Assembly: GCF_937958655.1 (NCBI RefSeq)
Contig: NZ_CALGNH010000033.1
Coordinates: 1-64,000, forward strand
Length of the DNA stretch: 64,000 nt
Source of the DNA: an uncultured Winogradskyella sp.
GTDB taxonomy: Bacteria > Bacteroidota > Bacteroidia > Flavobacteriales > Flavobacteriaceae
Direction: 5' to 3'
Positions within the stretch are counted from its first letter, which is position 1. Each line of letters starts with the position of its first letter. A program made the translations under genes and the position numbers. A model generated the notes under the pieces. It was not told where the DNA came from, ran no database searches, and saw only the letters and a program-made list of their open reading frames with translations. Below, one piece after another: positions 1-9,526 of the stretch.

Positions 1-280
1 GTAATGGAATTATAAACACTGTGGGATATTTTACATAATATCATTATAGTTGACAAATGGTACACTTTGACTAAATAACCAATAATTGCATTTGTCCTAT
101 AATTTATATTATGTAAAATACTTTATTTTAATCCCTTTTTATATATCCCTCTTCCTATAAGAAACCAAAGCCAAAATATATTAGTCATAATACAAGTAGA
201 AACAAATAATTATAAGATAAGCTTCGTTCTTAACTTATTTCTAAACTTTTTTTAACTACTAATAGTAAATAAAAACGTTT
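1..280. other. AT-rich intergenic edge region
   Basis: No coding region is supported here. The stretch is very AT-rich and lies downstream of the DUF6090 gene, which reads leftwards into it. Its only clear structure is the 15-base inverted repeat listed separately. Confidence 0.5.
27..120. repeat. 15-bp perfect inverted repeat, arms 27-41 and 106-120
   Basis: The arm at 27-41 (tattttacataatat) is the exact reverse complement of the arm at 106-120, with 64 bases between them. The arms are pure AT apart from one C/G. The spacer shows no gene. It could be the ends of a small decayed mobile element, a long hairpin acting in termination of the leftward DUF6090 transcript, or chance in AT-rich DNA. 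Confidence 0.5.
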
Positions 281-1003
281 TTATAATAAGGCCTGTAATT
301 CTTTTAATCTAAGTTTTAGTAAATCTTCTATTTCTTCTATCATGCCATAGTATCCATTTGTATATAAAAACTTCATGTGCACAACTCTATTTTTATAGTC
401 TGTAGAACTAAAATATTTGTATTCATCTACGGTAAAATTAGAATTTGGAAGAATTAACTTTTCATACCAATCATACGTATTTTTAATATGATTTATATTG
501 CTTATAAATTCATCAGTTATAATAGCATCCATTTTTCTTAATCCAGCAATCGAAAAACTATAGACTTGTTCAATTTCAATCAACTTATCAGATAAAGCAG
601 TTTTATTTAAAGCAACCTTCTCTAAGTTAGCTGTGGCCACAGTATTTATGGGTAATAACTGAATCTGTAATGTCACCAAAAAGGGGGCTTCTAGACGTAC
701 TTCGAGACGTTCCTTTGTAGTTTTATTCTTTTTTAAGTAACGATCATATTTTTTTTCTTCACTTTCAATATAAGATAGTACTTCCTTAATAGTATCAAGA
801 TCAACTTTAAGCTTCTCTTCTATTTGTTTTGCTATTTTTAGCGTATCTTCATTAAGGGTCTTGGACGCATTATTATTATTAATAGCTACTGCAATTAAAA
901 TACCAACTACCACAAGTATTATCTCACCTAAGGCATACAATAGGTAATTCTTAAGACGCTTGCCTTCTATCATTTTAAATCGAGCTATGTTAAATAATTT
1001 CAT
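281..1003 (-). CDS. DUF6090 family membrane-anchored protein
   Basis: This 240-residue protein fits the DUF6090 family of Bacteroidota. A basic N-terminus (about residues 1-20) carries the conserved string GKRLKNYLLYALGEI, followed by one strong membrane helix at about 22-42 (EIILVVVGILIAVAINN). The rest is a soluble, mostly helical domain with coiled-coil character. No catalytic motif is visible and the function of the family is unknown. It starts 5 bases after the helicase gene stops, so the two are probably co-transcribed. Family assignment rests on the N-terminal pattern, which I recognise; the role is not known. Confidence 0.8.
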   Translation of the reverse strand: MKLFNIARFKMIEGKRLKNYLLYALGEIILVVVGILIAVAINNNNASKTLNEDTLKIAKQIEEKLKVDLDTIKEVLSYIESEEKKYDRYLKKNKTTKERLEVRLEAPFLVTLQIQLLPINTVATANLEKVALNKTALSDKLIEIEQVYSFSIAGLRKMDAIITDEFISNINHIKNTYDWYEKLILPNSNFTVDEYKYFSSTDYKNRVVHMKFLYTNGYYGMIEEIEDLLKLRLKELQALL

Positions 1004-1008
1004 ACGTT

Positions 1009-2562
1009 CTATTCTTTTGGTGGATAGCCGTGGATTTCTTCAAACTTAGTATCAAAATTAGCCCGTAGATAAGATATTAACTTCTTGTAATAATCATCTT
1101 TTAACCACTTTAAAAAATTATGCGTGCTCTTACTAATACATTTCGCATATATTTCTATACGCTGATTAATGTCGTCTTTTAATAATTTGGCTAAGCCTAA
1201 AGCATCATAAACATCTTCACTATTTTCTATACAAATTTTAGCATGTTGCTCTATGGAGCGCTCTAAAACTACTTTAGAGGATTCGCCTTTTGCTACAGCA
1301 TCTTTGTAGGTTTGTTGAATATCAAAATAAGTTGCTTCGGACTTTGAGAATTCATCTTTAATTTCGTCTGCCAAATCGTGCTTAAAATTAGACTCTATAA
1401 CATCGTCAGTCTTAATTCTATCTGCATACCAATTTGGTGATTTAAAAATCAGTTGCCAATCTAAATCGGCTCCCCAAGGTCCAAATCTATAGAGGTTATT
1501 CCCTAAATCTATAATGGTGAATTTAGATTTATTGTTTAAAATACGAGAACCACGACCTACCATTTGGTAATACAACGTTAAAGATTTTGTGGCTCTGTTT
1601 AAGATAATAGTGTCTATTGTGGGCTCATCAAAACCTGTGGTTAATATACTCACCGAGGTGAGTATGGCATTAGGAGTTTTGTGAAACCAGTTTAAAATTT
1701 GCTGACGCTGTTTTTTAGTGGCTGTATTATCTAAATGCATAATGGGTAAACCTGCTTGCTTAAAGGCGTAATAGACGCTAATAGAGGTATTAATCCCATT
1801 ATTAAATATAAGCGCCTTCTTCCCTAGGGAATGCTTTTTGTAAGCATCTACTGTTTTTTGTAACATGGCCGGACTGGTGTATAAATCTTCAGAAGATTTT
1901 ACTGTATAATCACCATTAGAGCCTATTTCTAAAGATGTTAAACCCATATCATAGGCATAAGTTTCGGCACGGGCCAAAAATTCGTTTTCAATTAAATTCT
2001 CTATAGTCTCACCTGTGATAAGTGCATCGTAATTGTCTTTCATTGGAAGTTCTTTATTAGAACTCAACGGTGTTGCTGTAACACCAAGTATAAAAGAGGT
2101 TTCAAAAAATTTAAACAGTTTTGTAAACGAATTGTAGTGGGCTTCATCAATGATTACTAATCCAACATCAGAAATATCTAAGACACCATCATTTAATCGA
2201 TTATTTAAAGTCTCAACCATGGCTACAAAACACGAATAATGCGCTTGGTCATCTAAATTAGCCTTACTGTTTACCACCTTATTAGTAACACCAAAACTAG
2301 TCAGCATTTTTGAGGTTTGATTACACAATTCAATCCGATGCGTCATAACCAAAACCTTCTTTTTGTGGGTTTTAAGATATTGCCTTACAATTTCAGAGAA
2401 TATAACGGTTTTACCACCACCTGTAGGTAATTGATATAATAAATGATAATCGTTTTGAGCAGATTCAAATTTTTCAAATATTTGACTAATTGCCCCTTTT
2501 TGGTATTCGTATAGTTCCTTATCTGTTTTCTTTTCCTGTAGCGCTTTGCTGATCTCTGACAT
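1009..2562 (-). CDS. SF2 DEAD/DEAH-box helicase, RadD-like
   Basis: A 517-residue superfamily 2 helicase. Visible motifs are Walker A LPTGGGKT at 45-52, motif Ia around VMTHR, DEAH at 139-142, motif III TAT at 162-164, LTTGFDEP near 308-313 and motif VI QMVGRGSR at 333-340. The order and the LTTGFD and GRGSR wording resemble COG1061 helicases such as E. coli RadD (YejH), which act in DNA repair. The last 150 residues are a family-specific tail without a motif I know. The gene lies between an Old Yellow Enzyme gene (148-base gap) and DUF6090 (5-base gap). The repair role is an inference from resemblance; a defence-associated helicase is an alternative, but no nuclease partner is nearby. Confidence 0.85.
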   Translation of the reverse strand: MSEISKALQEKKTDKELYEYQKGAISQIFEKFESAQNDYHLLYQLPTGGGKTVIFSEIVRQYLKTHKKKVLVMTHRIELCNQTSKMLTSFGVTNKVVNSKANLDDQAHYSCFVAMVETLNNRLNDGVLDISDVGLVIIDEAHYNSFTKLFKFFETSFILGVTATPLSSNKELPMKDNYDALITGETIENLIENEFLARAETYAYDMGLTSLEIGSNGDYTVKSSEDLYTSPAMLQKTVDAYKKHSLGKKALIFNNGINTSISVYYAFKQAGLPIMHLDNTATKKQRQQILNWFHKTPNAILTSVSILTTGFDEPTIDTIILNRATKSLTLYYQMVGRGSRILNNKSKFTIIDLGNNLYRFGPWGADLDWQLIFKSPNWYADRIKTDDVIESNFKHDLADEIKDEFSKSEATYFDIQQTYKDAVAKGESSKVVLERSIEQHAKICIENSEDVYDALGLAKLLKDDINQRIEIYAKCISKSTHNFLKWLKDDYYKKLISYLRANFDTKFEEIHGYPPKE

Positions 2563-2710
2563 GTTGTGATTTTATTGAGAAGCAAAATTACGCTATTTTA
2601 AAGGATTGCTAAAACGATTTAAAGCTAACGATATTTGTTTTCTGACATAATCGTATAAATGTTATATGCGCTAAAGACTGGCTTTTTAAACGGTTACTAT
2701 TATAAAAAAA

Positions 2711-3805
2711 CTAATAGTCTGTATAGCCTTCTTTGCCAGGTGTATAAAACAAATCTGCATTTGGTTCTTGTAACGGCTGACCCGTTTCTAATTTTTGAAC
2801 TAAATCTGGATTACTTATATAAGGTCTACCGACGTATACCAAATCATAATTCTGTCTCACCACATCTAAGGCGTCTTCTTTTGAGGTGACGTCACCTCCG
2901 GTGATTATGGTATCTTCAAAATTTAGTTTGATTGTGTTTTTTATATCACTACTAAAGTCTGGTGCTCCCATACTCCCGGAGTGGTCTGCTATATGAATAT
3001 ATGCGATACCTATTACTCGTAATTCTCTCGCCAAATAGGCATATAATTCTATTAAATCGTCATAATTATGAGACACATCATTCATAGCACCATAAGGTGA
3101 AAGTCTAATACCAACACGCTCCTCGCCTATAACCTTAACCACTTTCTTAACGGTTTCTAACACAAATCTTGCTCTATTTTTAAATGAGCCACCATATTGG
3201 TCTTCTCTAACGTTAGATCTTGGATTTAAAAATTGATCTAGTAAATAGCCATTTGCGGCATGCAACTCTATACCATCCATTTCTGCTTGTTCAATGAGCA
3301 TTTTAGCGCTTTCAGCAAATTCGTTTTGCGTTTGTTCCAATTCTATTGGAGTCATTGCTTTTGGTGTAACAAAAGGAACATTTCCTTTAGCATCAGTGTA
3401 CATTTCACCACTAGCCTTAACCGCACTTGGTGCCAGTACTACACCACCATTAGGTACATTCTCTTCTGCAGCAATACGTCCGCAATGCATTAGCTGAACA
3501 AACATTTTACTACCATTATTATGCACACTATTAGCAACGTGTTTCCAACCTTGTATTTGTGCTGGGCTGTAAGCTCCAGGTATTCTGGCATAACCAATAC
3601 CATTAGCAGAAGGAGATGTGCCTTCAGAAATAATTAAACCTGCACCTGAGCGTTGCCCATAATATTCTGCCATAAGCTCGTTAGGAATATTATTAATCGC
3701 TCTACAACGAGTTAATGGTGCCATTACTATTCTATTTTTTAACTGTAATTGTTTTAGTTGATAGGGTTCGAAAATCGAGATATCATTTTTAAAAATACTT
3801 TCCAT
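2711..3805 (-). CDS. Old Yellow Enzyme family alkene reductase
   Basis: A 364-residue FMN-dependent NAD(P)H oxidoreductase of the NemA/OYE type, expected to reduce activated C=C bonds or nitro compounds in the cytoplasm. The N-terminus carries the family motif MAPLTRCRA (28-36). The substrate-binding pair is present as H182 and N185 in the string LHAANGY, with the catalytic tyrosine at 187, followed by the FMN-binding stretch with RSNVREDQYGGS near 197-208. Length matches the family. It runs in the same direction as the downstream helicase gene. Family is certain; the physiological substrate is not. Confidence 0.92.
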   Translation of the reverse strand: MESIFKNDISIFEPYQLKQLQLKNRIVMAPLTRCRAINNIPNELMAEYYGQRSGAGLIISEGTSPSANGIGYARIPGAYSPAQIQGWKHVANSVHNNGSKMFVQLMHCGRIAAEENVPNGGVVLAPSAVKASGEMYTDAKGNVPFVTPKAMTPIELEQTQNEFAESAKMLIEQAEMDGIELHAANGYLLDQFLNPRSNVREDQYGGSFKNRARFVLETVKKVVKVIGEERVGIRLSPYGAMNDVSHNYDDLIELYAYLARELRVIGIAYIHIADHSGSMGAPDFSSDIKNTIKLNFEDTIITGGDVTSKEDALDVVRQNYDLVYVGRPYISNPDLVQKLETGQPLQEPNADLFYTPGKEGYTDY

Positions 3806-3997
3806 ATAATTTATATTCTGTTACTAATTCTTCAAAAATAAAGACACCTCTTAAATTAGATGTGCTGTATTACAATTAGACTTAATTCAAATACTTTAAT
3901 TATACATTATTTTTTTATGCAATTTTTTTTTGAAGAAAATGAACGTTGTTTAGTTTTAAATTAACTTAGATGCACTTTAACAATACTTAACTACTAA

Positions 3998-4930
3998 ATG
4001 CGAACCCTCTTTTTAATGTTTTCAGTTTTAATGATGTCGTTATCTGTTATTGCACAGAATGACTCACTTCCTAAAGCTATTAAACTAAAACTAACAGAAG
4101 TTACCGATAAAGCTTTGTTAATTAATGAAGCGGATATAAAAATTAAATCAAGCGCGATTACAGTGAAAAATACGCCTGTAGATATAAAAGCAGACTATTG
4201 GGACACTACGGCTTATAATCCTTATCGCAATACCACTTCAGAATTTCCGATACATATTAAATTTAATGATAGCACCTATTCCTCTCCTGTTCTGCATCAT
4301 AAGGTAATAACATCGCGCTATGGGTGGCGGAGAGGACGACCACATAAGGGTATTGATATAGACCTTGTTACTGGCGATTCTGTGGTCGCTATTTTAGATG
4401 GTATTGTGCGCTTTGCAAGGTATAGTCATGGACATGGTAAAACGGTTGTTGTACGGCACTACAACGGATTAGAAACAACTTATGCTCACCTCTCCGAGAT
4501 TGCTGTTACAGCTAATGACACCATATATAAAGGTGGATATTTGGGTAAAGGAGGCAATACGGGTCGGTCTAGTGGGAGTCATTTACATTTAACAACCAGT
4601 TATAAAGGGGAATATATACACCCAGAATACCTTTTAAATTTTGATGCTTCTAATACCATACGTGCTAAAGATATTTGGGTAACTAAGAAATGGACAAGAC
4701 CAAGCTATCATAGCTCTAGACGCGTCGCTCATCTTACACTTTTTAAGACTAAAGAGGCTGCATTTGCCAGTTTAGAAAAACAACGTAAGATCTACGTGGT
4801 CCGCAAAGGTGATACGCTTTCGCGCATTTCTAGACAAAACCGTACAACCATAACATCTATTTGTAGGGTTAATAAAATTAAGCGTAATTCTACATTACGC
4901 ATCGGACAGAAACTTGTCTTAGAATTTTAA
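3998..4930 (+). CDS. M23 family metallopeptidase with C-terminal LysM
   Basis: A 310-residue exported cell-wall hydrolase. A signal peptide spans about 1-19. The M23 (lysostaphin-type) zinc site is complete: H116 and D120 in HKGID, and the HLH pair H195/H197 in GSHLHL. A single LysM domain at 266-310 (YVVRKGDTLSRI to the C-terminus) should bind peptidoglycan. These enzymes cut peptide cross-links during growth and division. It ends two bases from the convergent DUF4251 gene, leaving no room for a separate terminator. Confidence 0.93.
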   Translation: MRTLFLMFSVLMMSLSVIAQNDSLPKAIKLKLTEVTDKALLINEADIKIKSSAITVKNTPVDIKADYWDTTAYNPYRNTTSEFPIHIKFNDSTYSSPVLHHKVITSRYGWRRGRPHKGIDIDLVTGDSVVAILDGIVRFARYSHGHGKTVVVRHYNGLETTYAHLSEIAVTANDTIYKGGYLGKGGNTGRSSGSHLHLTTSYKGEYIHPEYLLNFDASNTIRAKDIWVTKKWTRPSYHSSRRVAHLTLFKTKEAAFASLEKQRKIYVVRKGDTLSRISRQNRTTITSICRVNKIKRNSTLRIGQKLVLEF

Positions 4931-4931
4931 A

Positions 4932-5387
4932 TTATTCTTTTACTATTTTACCTACTTGAGAGGTGTAGTCTAGTCCGTTTTTTAAGGTTAAAAAGGCATT
5001 ACCATTTGGTTTTACATCAATGTAGAATTCATTGTCATTGATTTTAAAGGAAATGGCAATGGTTTGTTTTTCGTCATCTAAATCTACTTTATAATCCGTT
5101 ATGGTATCTTTTAATTTATGATTATCCTTAGACCTTAACTTATTGAGATTTACAGTAGCATTATCTTGTTTTATGTCTATAAAATTGGTATTGGGCTCTA
5201 ACGTTTCTCTATTTTTATTAGAATATACCACCTCACCTACAAACTTGTAGTCTTTGGAAAGCACTAAACGCTTTGCGGTATCATAGGTGGATTGAAATTT
5301 TTCCTTTTGTGTCATTTTTTGAGCACAGCTGTAAGTGCTTGCAGACACAAATACTAAAAATATTAATATTGCTATACGTTTCATCAT
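4932..5387 (-). CDS. DUF4251 domain lipoprotein-like protein
   Basis: A 151-residue exported protein of the DUF4251 family found in Bacteroidota. The N-terminal signal ends near a cysteine (STYSC, residue 21), consistent with a lipoprotein or secreted form. The mature part follows the family pattern: a helix beginning YDTAKRLVLSKDYKFVGE, then beta strands, ending with a segment LTLKNGLDYTSQVG. No enzyme motif is seen. It lies 2 bases downstream of the metalloprotease gene, so both are likely on one transcript. Function unknown. Confidence 0.85.
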   Translation of the reverse strand: MMKRIAILIFLVFVSASTYSCAQKMTQKEKFQSTYDTAKRLVLSKDYKFVGEVVYSNKNRETLEPNTNFIDIKQDNATVNLNKLRSKDNHKLKDTITDYKVDLDDEKQTIAISFKINDNEFYIDVKPNGNAFLTLKNGLDYTSQVGKIVKE

Positions 5388-5389
5388 AA

Positions 5390-7858
5390 TTATTTTGGGT
5401 CTAATATAGTGTTAATTCGTTCGATACAATCTCTATAATGATATCTACTATCAGTATTTATTTCTGCTCTAGTTGCTGAGTTTAAAACACGTTTTAGTTG
5501 ATTTAACTCACCTCTAACAAGGGCTCTAACATCGGATTGATTAACATTAAAATACTGCCTTGAGCGTCGTGGATCTAAATTTTCTGTCATTAAATAGGCC
5601 ATTCTATCGATATAGCTACGCTGTAAATTACGTCTAAAGACATTTACGTTTACACCTTTTTTTGCTTCGGACCATAGCCCTAGTCGAATGTCTCTTAGCA
5701 TATCTAACGCTGAATAGTTATTAGCATCCATAGCCTTATGATCAATAAGTCTGCCAAGACGTTCAAAATTCAATAAATTATTAAGGTGACGCCCTTGTAA
5801 GCTTCGTATTCTGTCCGTATAACCAGCAGGTTGAATGTTCTTTAGAATAGCTTGATTCATCAACCAATTTGGTGTTTCAAATGCATTTTTATGCAGCCAG
5901 TTTATTGCCGATTTTTGGTAAGACTTTACTACAGGATTATAAACAACACCAGCTTGCGATGGGTTTTTGGTGTCTTCCACTACTCCACCAATATGGGTAA
6001 CAACGTGGCCTACGTAGCGACTCCATACTCCTAATAATTCACTATAAAGTTCTGCCAAATCTTCATAATTATCTGTAGTATCACTAGTCCAAGACGGAAG
6101 GTTTTTTGCTACAATCTTTAAGTTTTTTAGCCCATAGGTACTGGCTTTTATACTATTGTTGCCAATATCTTCGGTCTGCGCAGTTGGATCAAATCGGCTA
6201 CTTTGCTTTCCAAATTTATACTTAGGATCACCGGCTTTTTCCATAATCCAGCGGTTTAGTGTTTGCTTTTCATCCTCCGCAGATTTCGCTTCAGGAATAA
6301 AACGGTACCCAAAATTAATAGCATAATCATCATAAGGTCCTAATTGCCTCACAAATCGTATATTTTTATCACCTGGCTGAGCGATATAGTTATAGCGTGC
6401 ATAATCCATTATTGTTGCCGCAATTCCATTTTTCCGTGTAAAGTCACCATCTCTGTAACTTTCTACATCATAGGCATAACTTGCACTCATATTATGCGGT
6501 AAGCCAAGGGTATGACCCACCTCATGTGCAATTACCATTTTCATCATTTCACCAATGTCTTCTTCTGGTGTATTTAAAGTTCTTGCAGAAGGGTTAGCAG
6601 CTCCTGTCTCTAATAAATAACGGTTTCTGTAGGAGCGTAAATGATTATGATACCATATTATGTCACTCTCTATGATCTCACCACTACGTGGATCTGAAAC
6701 ACTTGGCCCTGTTGCGTTACGTGTGGTACTTGCCACATAACGCACTACAGAATACCGAATATCTTCTGGGCTAAATTCTGGATCTTCTTCTTTTGTTGGA
6801 GGATCTTTGGCTATTATGGCATTTTTAAACCCAGCAACTTCAAAAGCCTTTTGCCATAACTCAATGCCTTCTTTCATATAAGATCTAAACTTTTTTGGCG
6901 TCGCAGGATCTAAATAATATACAATGGGTTTTACTGGCTCTACGAGTTCACCTCTTTTATAAGCTTCTATATCTTTTGGGATTAATTTCCAACGTCTTAA
7001 ATATGTTTTTTCCTCTGCCTTAAGCTCGTTACTCCCATAGTCATACTGACTTAGGGTAAACCAACCTACTCTATCATCAAAATAACGCGGCTGCATTGGC
7101 TCTTTTGGTAAAAGTATCATGGATTGATTTACTTGAATACTTATAGATTGTGCGCTGGCATTACTTGGTGGTGAAGACGCATTGTAGGTAAAATCTTGTA
7201 CAACCTCAATATTTTTAGGATAACTCTTCATAGAATTGATAAAACTCCTTGACTTATCTAAATTACGCACTTTGTATTGCGATCTAAAGTAAGATGGTAA
7301 GCCACTAATGGCTTTTACATCAGAGTTGTAAAACTGTGTTACATCTACAACAACGGCAGAAGAATCCTTAGCAAATGCTGCAATATCAAAAGCATATAAT
7401 GTTGGTTCGTAATTATTAGCGCGTACAGAGATATTAATTGGCAAACTATCCGCTGCTACTGCGCTCGATGATTTTTCTTTAATGAGAATTTTATCTCTGA
7501 AACGCTCCCAATTAATCATTCTGGTATTAATTTTTGTCCCTGCGTTTACATAACCACCTCCTAGATTTGAAGGCAATTTAGACAAACGACTCACTAAGAG
7601 CATATCCGTATTAAGGTAATCTAACGGAATTTCATAATAATACTTTTCTCCAACCACATGCACGGTAAACAAACCCTCGTCTGACTTCGCATTTTTAGTA
7701 ATTACTTTATCATACGGTTTTATTTTACCTGTATTTTTTTTGGGATTTTTCGGTTGTACTGCTGCAGTTTTAGGTGGTTTAGACTGTTCTATTTTTTTAG
7801 CAGTAGCACAGGACATAAGTACACTTAAACACAGAGATAGTAATAGGTATTTTTTCAT
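5390..7858 (-). CDS. Zinc-dependent metalloprotease (DUF5117/DUF5118/DUF4953 type)
   Basis: An 822-residue exported metalloprotease. I take the start at 7858 (MKKYLLLSLC), which begins a lipoprotein signal with the cysteine at LMSCAT; the frame is open 47 codons further upstream, but that part has no signal-like character. The catalytic site is the extended zinc motif HEVGHTLGLPH at about residue 445, followed by a met-turn-like stretch ATIMDYARY. The order (N-terminal beta-rich segment, central catalytic domain, helical C-terminus) fits the large Bacteroidota family with DUF5117 and DUF4953 domains. It probably acts at the outer membrane or periplasm on peptides. DUF4251 follows in the same operon. 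Confidence 0.9.
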   Translation of the reverse strand: MKKYLLLSLCLSVLMSCATAKKIEQSKPPKTAAVQPKNPKKNTGKIKPYDKVITKNAKSDEGLFTVHVVGEKYYYEIPLDYLNTDMLLVSRLSKLPSNLGGGYVNAGTKINTRMINWERFRDKILIKEKSSSAVAADSLPINISVRANNYEPTLYAFDIAAFAKDSSAVVVDVTQFYNSDVKAISGLPSYFRSQYKVRNLDKSRSFINSMKSYPKNIEVVQDFTYNASSPPSNASAQSISIQVNQSMILLPKEPMQPRYFDDRVGWFTLSQYDYGSNELKAEEKTYLRRWKLIPKDIEAYKRGELVEPVKPIVYYLDPATPKKFRSYMKEGIELWQKAFEVAGFKNAIIAKDPPTKEEDPEFSPEDIRYSVVRYVASTTRNATGPSVSDPRSGEIIESDIIWYHNHLRSYRNRYLLETGAANPSARTLNTPEEDIGEMMKMVIAHEVGHTLGLPHNMSASYAYDVESYRDGDFTRKNGIAATIMDYARYNYIAQPGDKNIRFVRQLGPYDDYAINFGYRFIPEAKSAEDEKQTLNRWIMEKAGDPKYKFGKQSSRFDPTAQTEDIGNNSIKASTYGLKNLKIVAKNLPSWTSDTTDNYEDLAELYSELLGVWSRYVGHVVTHIGGVVEDTKNPSQAGVVYNPVVKSYQKSAINWLHKNAFETPNWLMNQAILKNIQPAGYTDRIRSLQGRHLNNLLNFERLGRLIDHKAMDANNYSALDMLRDIRLGLWSEAKKGVNVNVFRRNLQRSYIDRMAYLMTENLDPRRSRQYFNVNQSDVRALVRGELNQLKRVLNSATRAEINTDSRYHYRDCIERINTILDPK

Positions 7859-7969
7859 GCTTAGAATTGAAATATTTGAATGAGTGCTTAAAGATAACCA
7901 ATACAAATAGAGTTTGTAAATATTTCTTAAAAGCTTTTTAAAAAGCGTGGTTTTTAAGCTTTTGTAAAG

Positions 7970-7977
7970 TATTTTTG
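7970..7977 (+). promoter_or_regulatory. Bacteroidota-type -7 promoter element
   Basis: TATTTTTG matches the TAnnTTTG -7 consensus of Bacteroidota sigma-A promoters and sits 15 bases before the DUF3817 start. No convincing TTTG is seen at -33. It lies in the divergent region between the metalloprotease and DUF3817 genes. Confidence 0.45.
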
Positions 7978-7992
7978 CACTAAAATCAGCGT

Positions 7993-8286
7993 ATGTCAAA
8001 GCTTTTAGCCACCTTTAGAATTGTAGCGCTTTTAGAGGGTGTTTCTTATATTCTTTTACTGTTCATTGCATCTCCAATAAAGTATTTTGCCAATGACCCA
8101 CAATATGTAAAAATGCTGGGTATGCCACATGGTGTTTTGTTTATAGCCTATGTGGTTATGGCAGTTTTTATAAGTAAAGATATGTCTTGGAACATTAAGA
8201 CCCTTGGCATTGTTTTAGTAGCGTCTATAATTCCTTTTGGCACTTTTTACATAGACAAACACTATTTAAAAACACCACATGAATGA
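7993..8286 (+). CDS. DUF3817 small membrane protein
   Basis: A 97-residue inner-membrane protein with three predicted membrane segments (about 5-27, 43-60 and 68-88). The string LEGVSYILLL near the N-terminus and the GMPHGVLF segment in the middle are typical of DUF3817, a family of unknown function. It overlaps the following channel gene by 8 bases, so translation is probably coupled, which suggests a membrane-related partner role. Confidence 0.85.
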   Translation: MSKLLATFRIVALLEGVSYILLLFIASPIKYFANDPQYVKMLGMPHGVLFIAYVVMAVFISKDMSWNIKTLGIVLVASIIPFGTFYIDKHYLKTPHE

Positions 8287-9526
8287 TCTAAAACACCTTG
8301 TTTACGATGTACTCATAGAACGCGGCTTATCCGAGACCACAGCCAAGTATGTAAACATGCTGATTTTACTAGCTGCATTAGTTAGTATTGCATTTGTAGT
8401 AGATTATATAACCAAACGTATACTTTGGAAGTTTTCGTCTGGTGTTGCAAAGCGAACTAAGAGTAATTTTGATGATATTTTAATAGCTAATAAGCTTCCT
8501 AGAAATGTAGCACATATTATTCCACTTATGTTTCTTATTGAATTTGTGCCACAGGTATTTTCAGATTTTGTATACACAGAGAATATTATTGAGAAAACTC
8601 TAAAAGTTATAGCAATACTGTTAACACTAAGGATTATAAAGTGCTTCTTTTATTCGCTAAGAGATTACTTAAAAACCTTACCTCGTTATAAGGATAAACC
8701 TATATATAGCTATATCCAAGTGGTGATGATTTTTTTATGGCTTCTTGCTATATTTTCAATTTTTGCCATAGTAACAGGTATCTCATTTCTTCAATTTTTT
8801 GCAGGTATAGGAACCGCATCTGCCATTATCATCTTAGTGTTTAAAGACACTATTTTAGGCTTTGTTGCCAGTATACAAGTTACAGTTAATGACATGGTAC
8901 GTATTGGTGATTGGATTACTTTTGAAAACTATGGTGCCGATGGCGATGTTACCGAAATTACCCTAGCTACTGTTAAAGTTCAAAATTGGGATAAGACCAT
9001 TACTACAATACCAACATATGCTCTAATATCGGACTCGTTTAAGAACTGGAGAGGTATGATTGCCTCTGGTGGACGTCGCATAAAGCGATCTGTAATTATA
9101 AAAACATCTACTATTAAGTTTTTAACAGATAATGACATTGAACGATTTAAAAAAATTGCTTTAATATCTCAGTATTTAGAAAACCGTTCTGACGAGATAA
9201 AAAAGCACAATACCGAGAATGATATTGATAAGTCTGTACTGATTAATGGCCGTAACCTCACTAATTTTGGGATTTTTAGAAAATACTTACAAACATACAT
9301 GGACAAGCATGCTGCTATCAATAAAGACATGACCTTAATGGTGCGTCAGTTAGAGCCCACTCCTCAGGGAATTCCTATGGAAATCTATGCTTTTAGTAAC
9401 GATATACGATGGCAAAACTACGAATATATTATGGGAGATATTTTTGACCACGTTTTAGCCTCGGTAAAGTATTTTGATTTGGAAATTTACGAATTGGGAC
9501 TTGCTTCACCCAAGTCGTTACAATAA
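8279..9526 (+). CDS. Mechanosensitive ion channel, MscS family (YbdG-like)
   Basis: A 415-residue MscS-superfamily channel. Several membrane helices fill the first 190 residues; the pore-lining helix is followed by the conserved beta domain with GFVASIQVTVNDMVRIGDWI. The long soluble C-terminal part (about 240-415) and the segment before TM3 resemble the E. coli YbdG subgroup, which protects against mild osmotic shock. It is coupled to DUF3817 by an 8-base overlap and ends directly against the convergent thioesterase gene. Confidence 0.9.
   Translation: MNDLKHLVYDVLIERGLSETTAKYVNMLILLAALVSIAFVVDYITKRILWKFSSGVAKRTKSNFDDILIANKLPRNVAHIIPLMFLIEFVPQVFSDFVYTENIIEKTLKVIAILLTLRIIKCFFYSLRDYLKTLPRYKDKPIYSYIQVVMIFLWLLAIFSIFAIVTGISFLQFFAGIGTASAIIILVFKDTILGFVASIQVTVNDMVRIGDWITFENYGADGDVTEITLATVKVQNWDKTITTIPTYALISDSFKNWRGMIASGGRRIKRSVIIKTSTIKFLTDNDIERFKKIALISQYLENRSDEIKKHNTENDIDKSVLINGRNLTNFGIFRKYLQTYMDKHAAINKDMTLMVRQLEPTPQGIPMEIYAFSNDIRWQNYEYIMGDIFDHVLASVKYFDLEIYELGLASPKSLQ

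Noticed and set aside
3260-3497. Open frames antisense to the Old Yellow Enzyme gene
   Set aside because: They lie opposite a well-supported conserved gene and show no protein features; the same applies to antisense frames in hisG, lpxD, sucD and ugd.
7859-7999. N-terminal extension of the metalloprotease
   Set aside because: The open frame continues, but residue 48 starts a clear lipoprotein signal and the extension does not resemble one.
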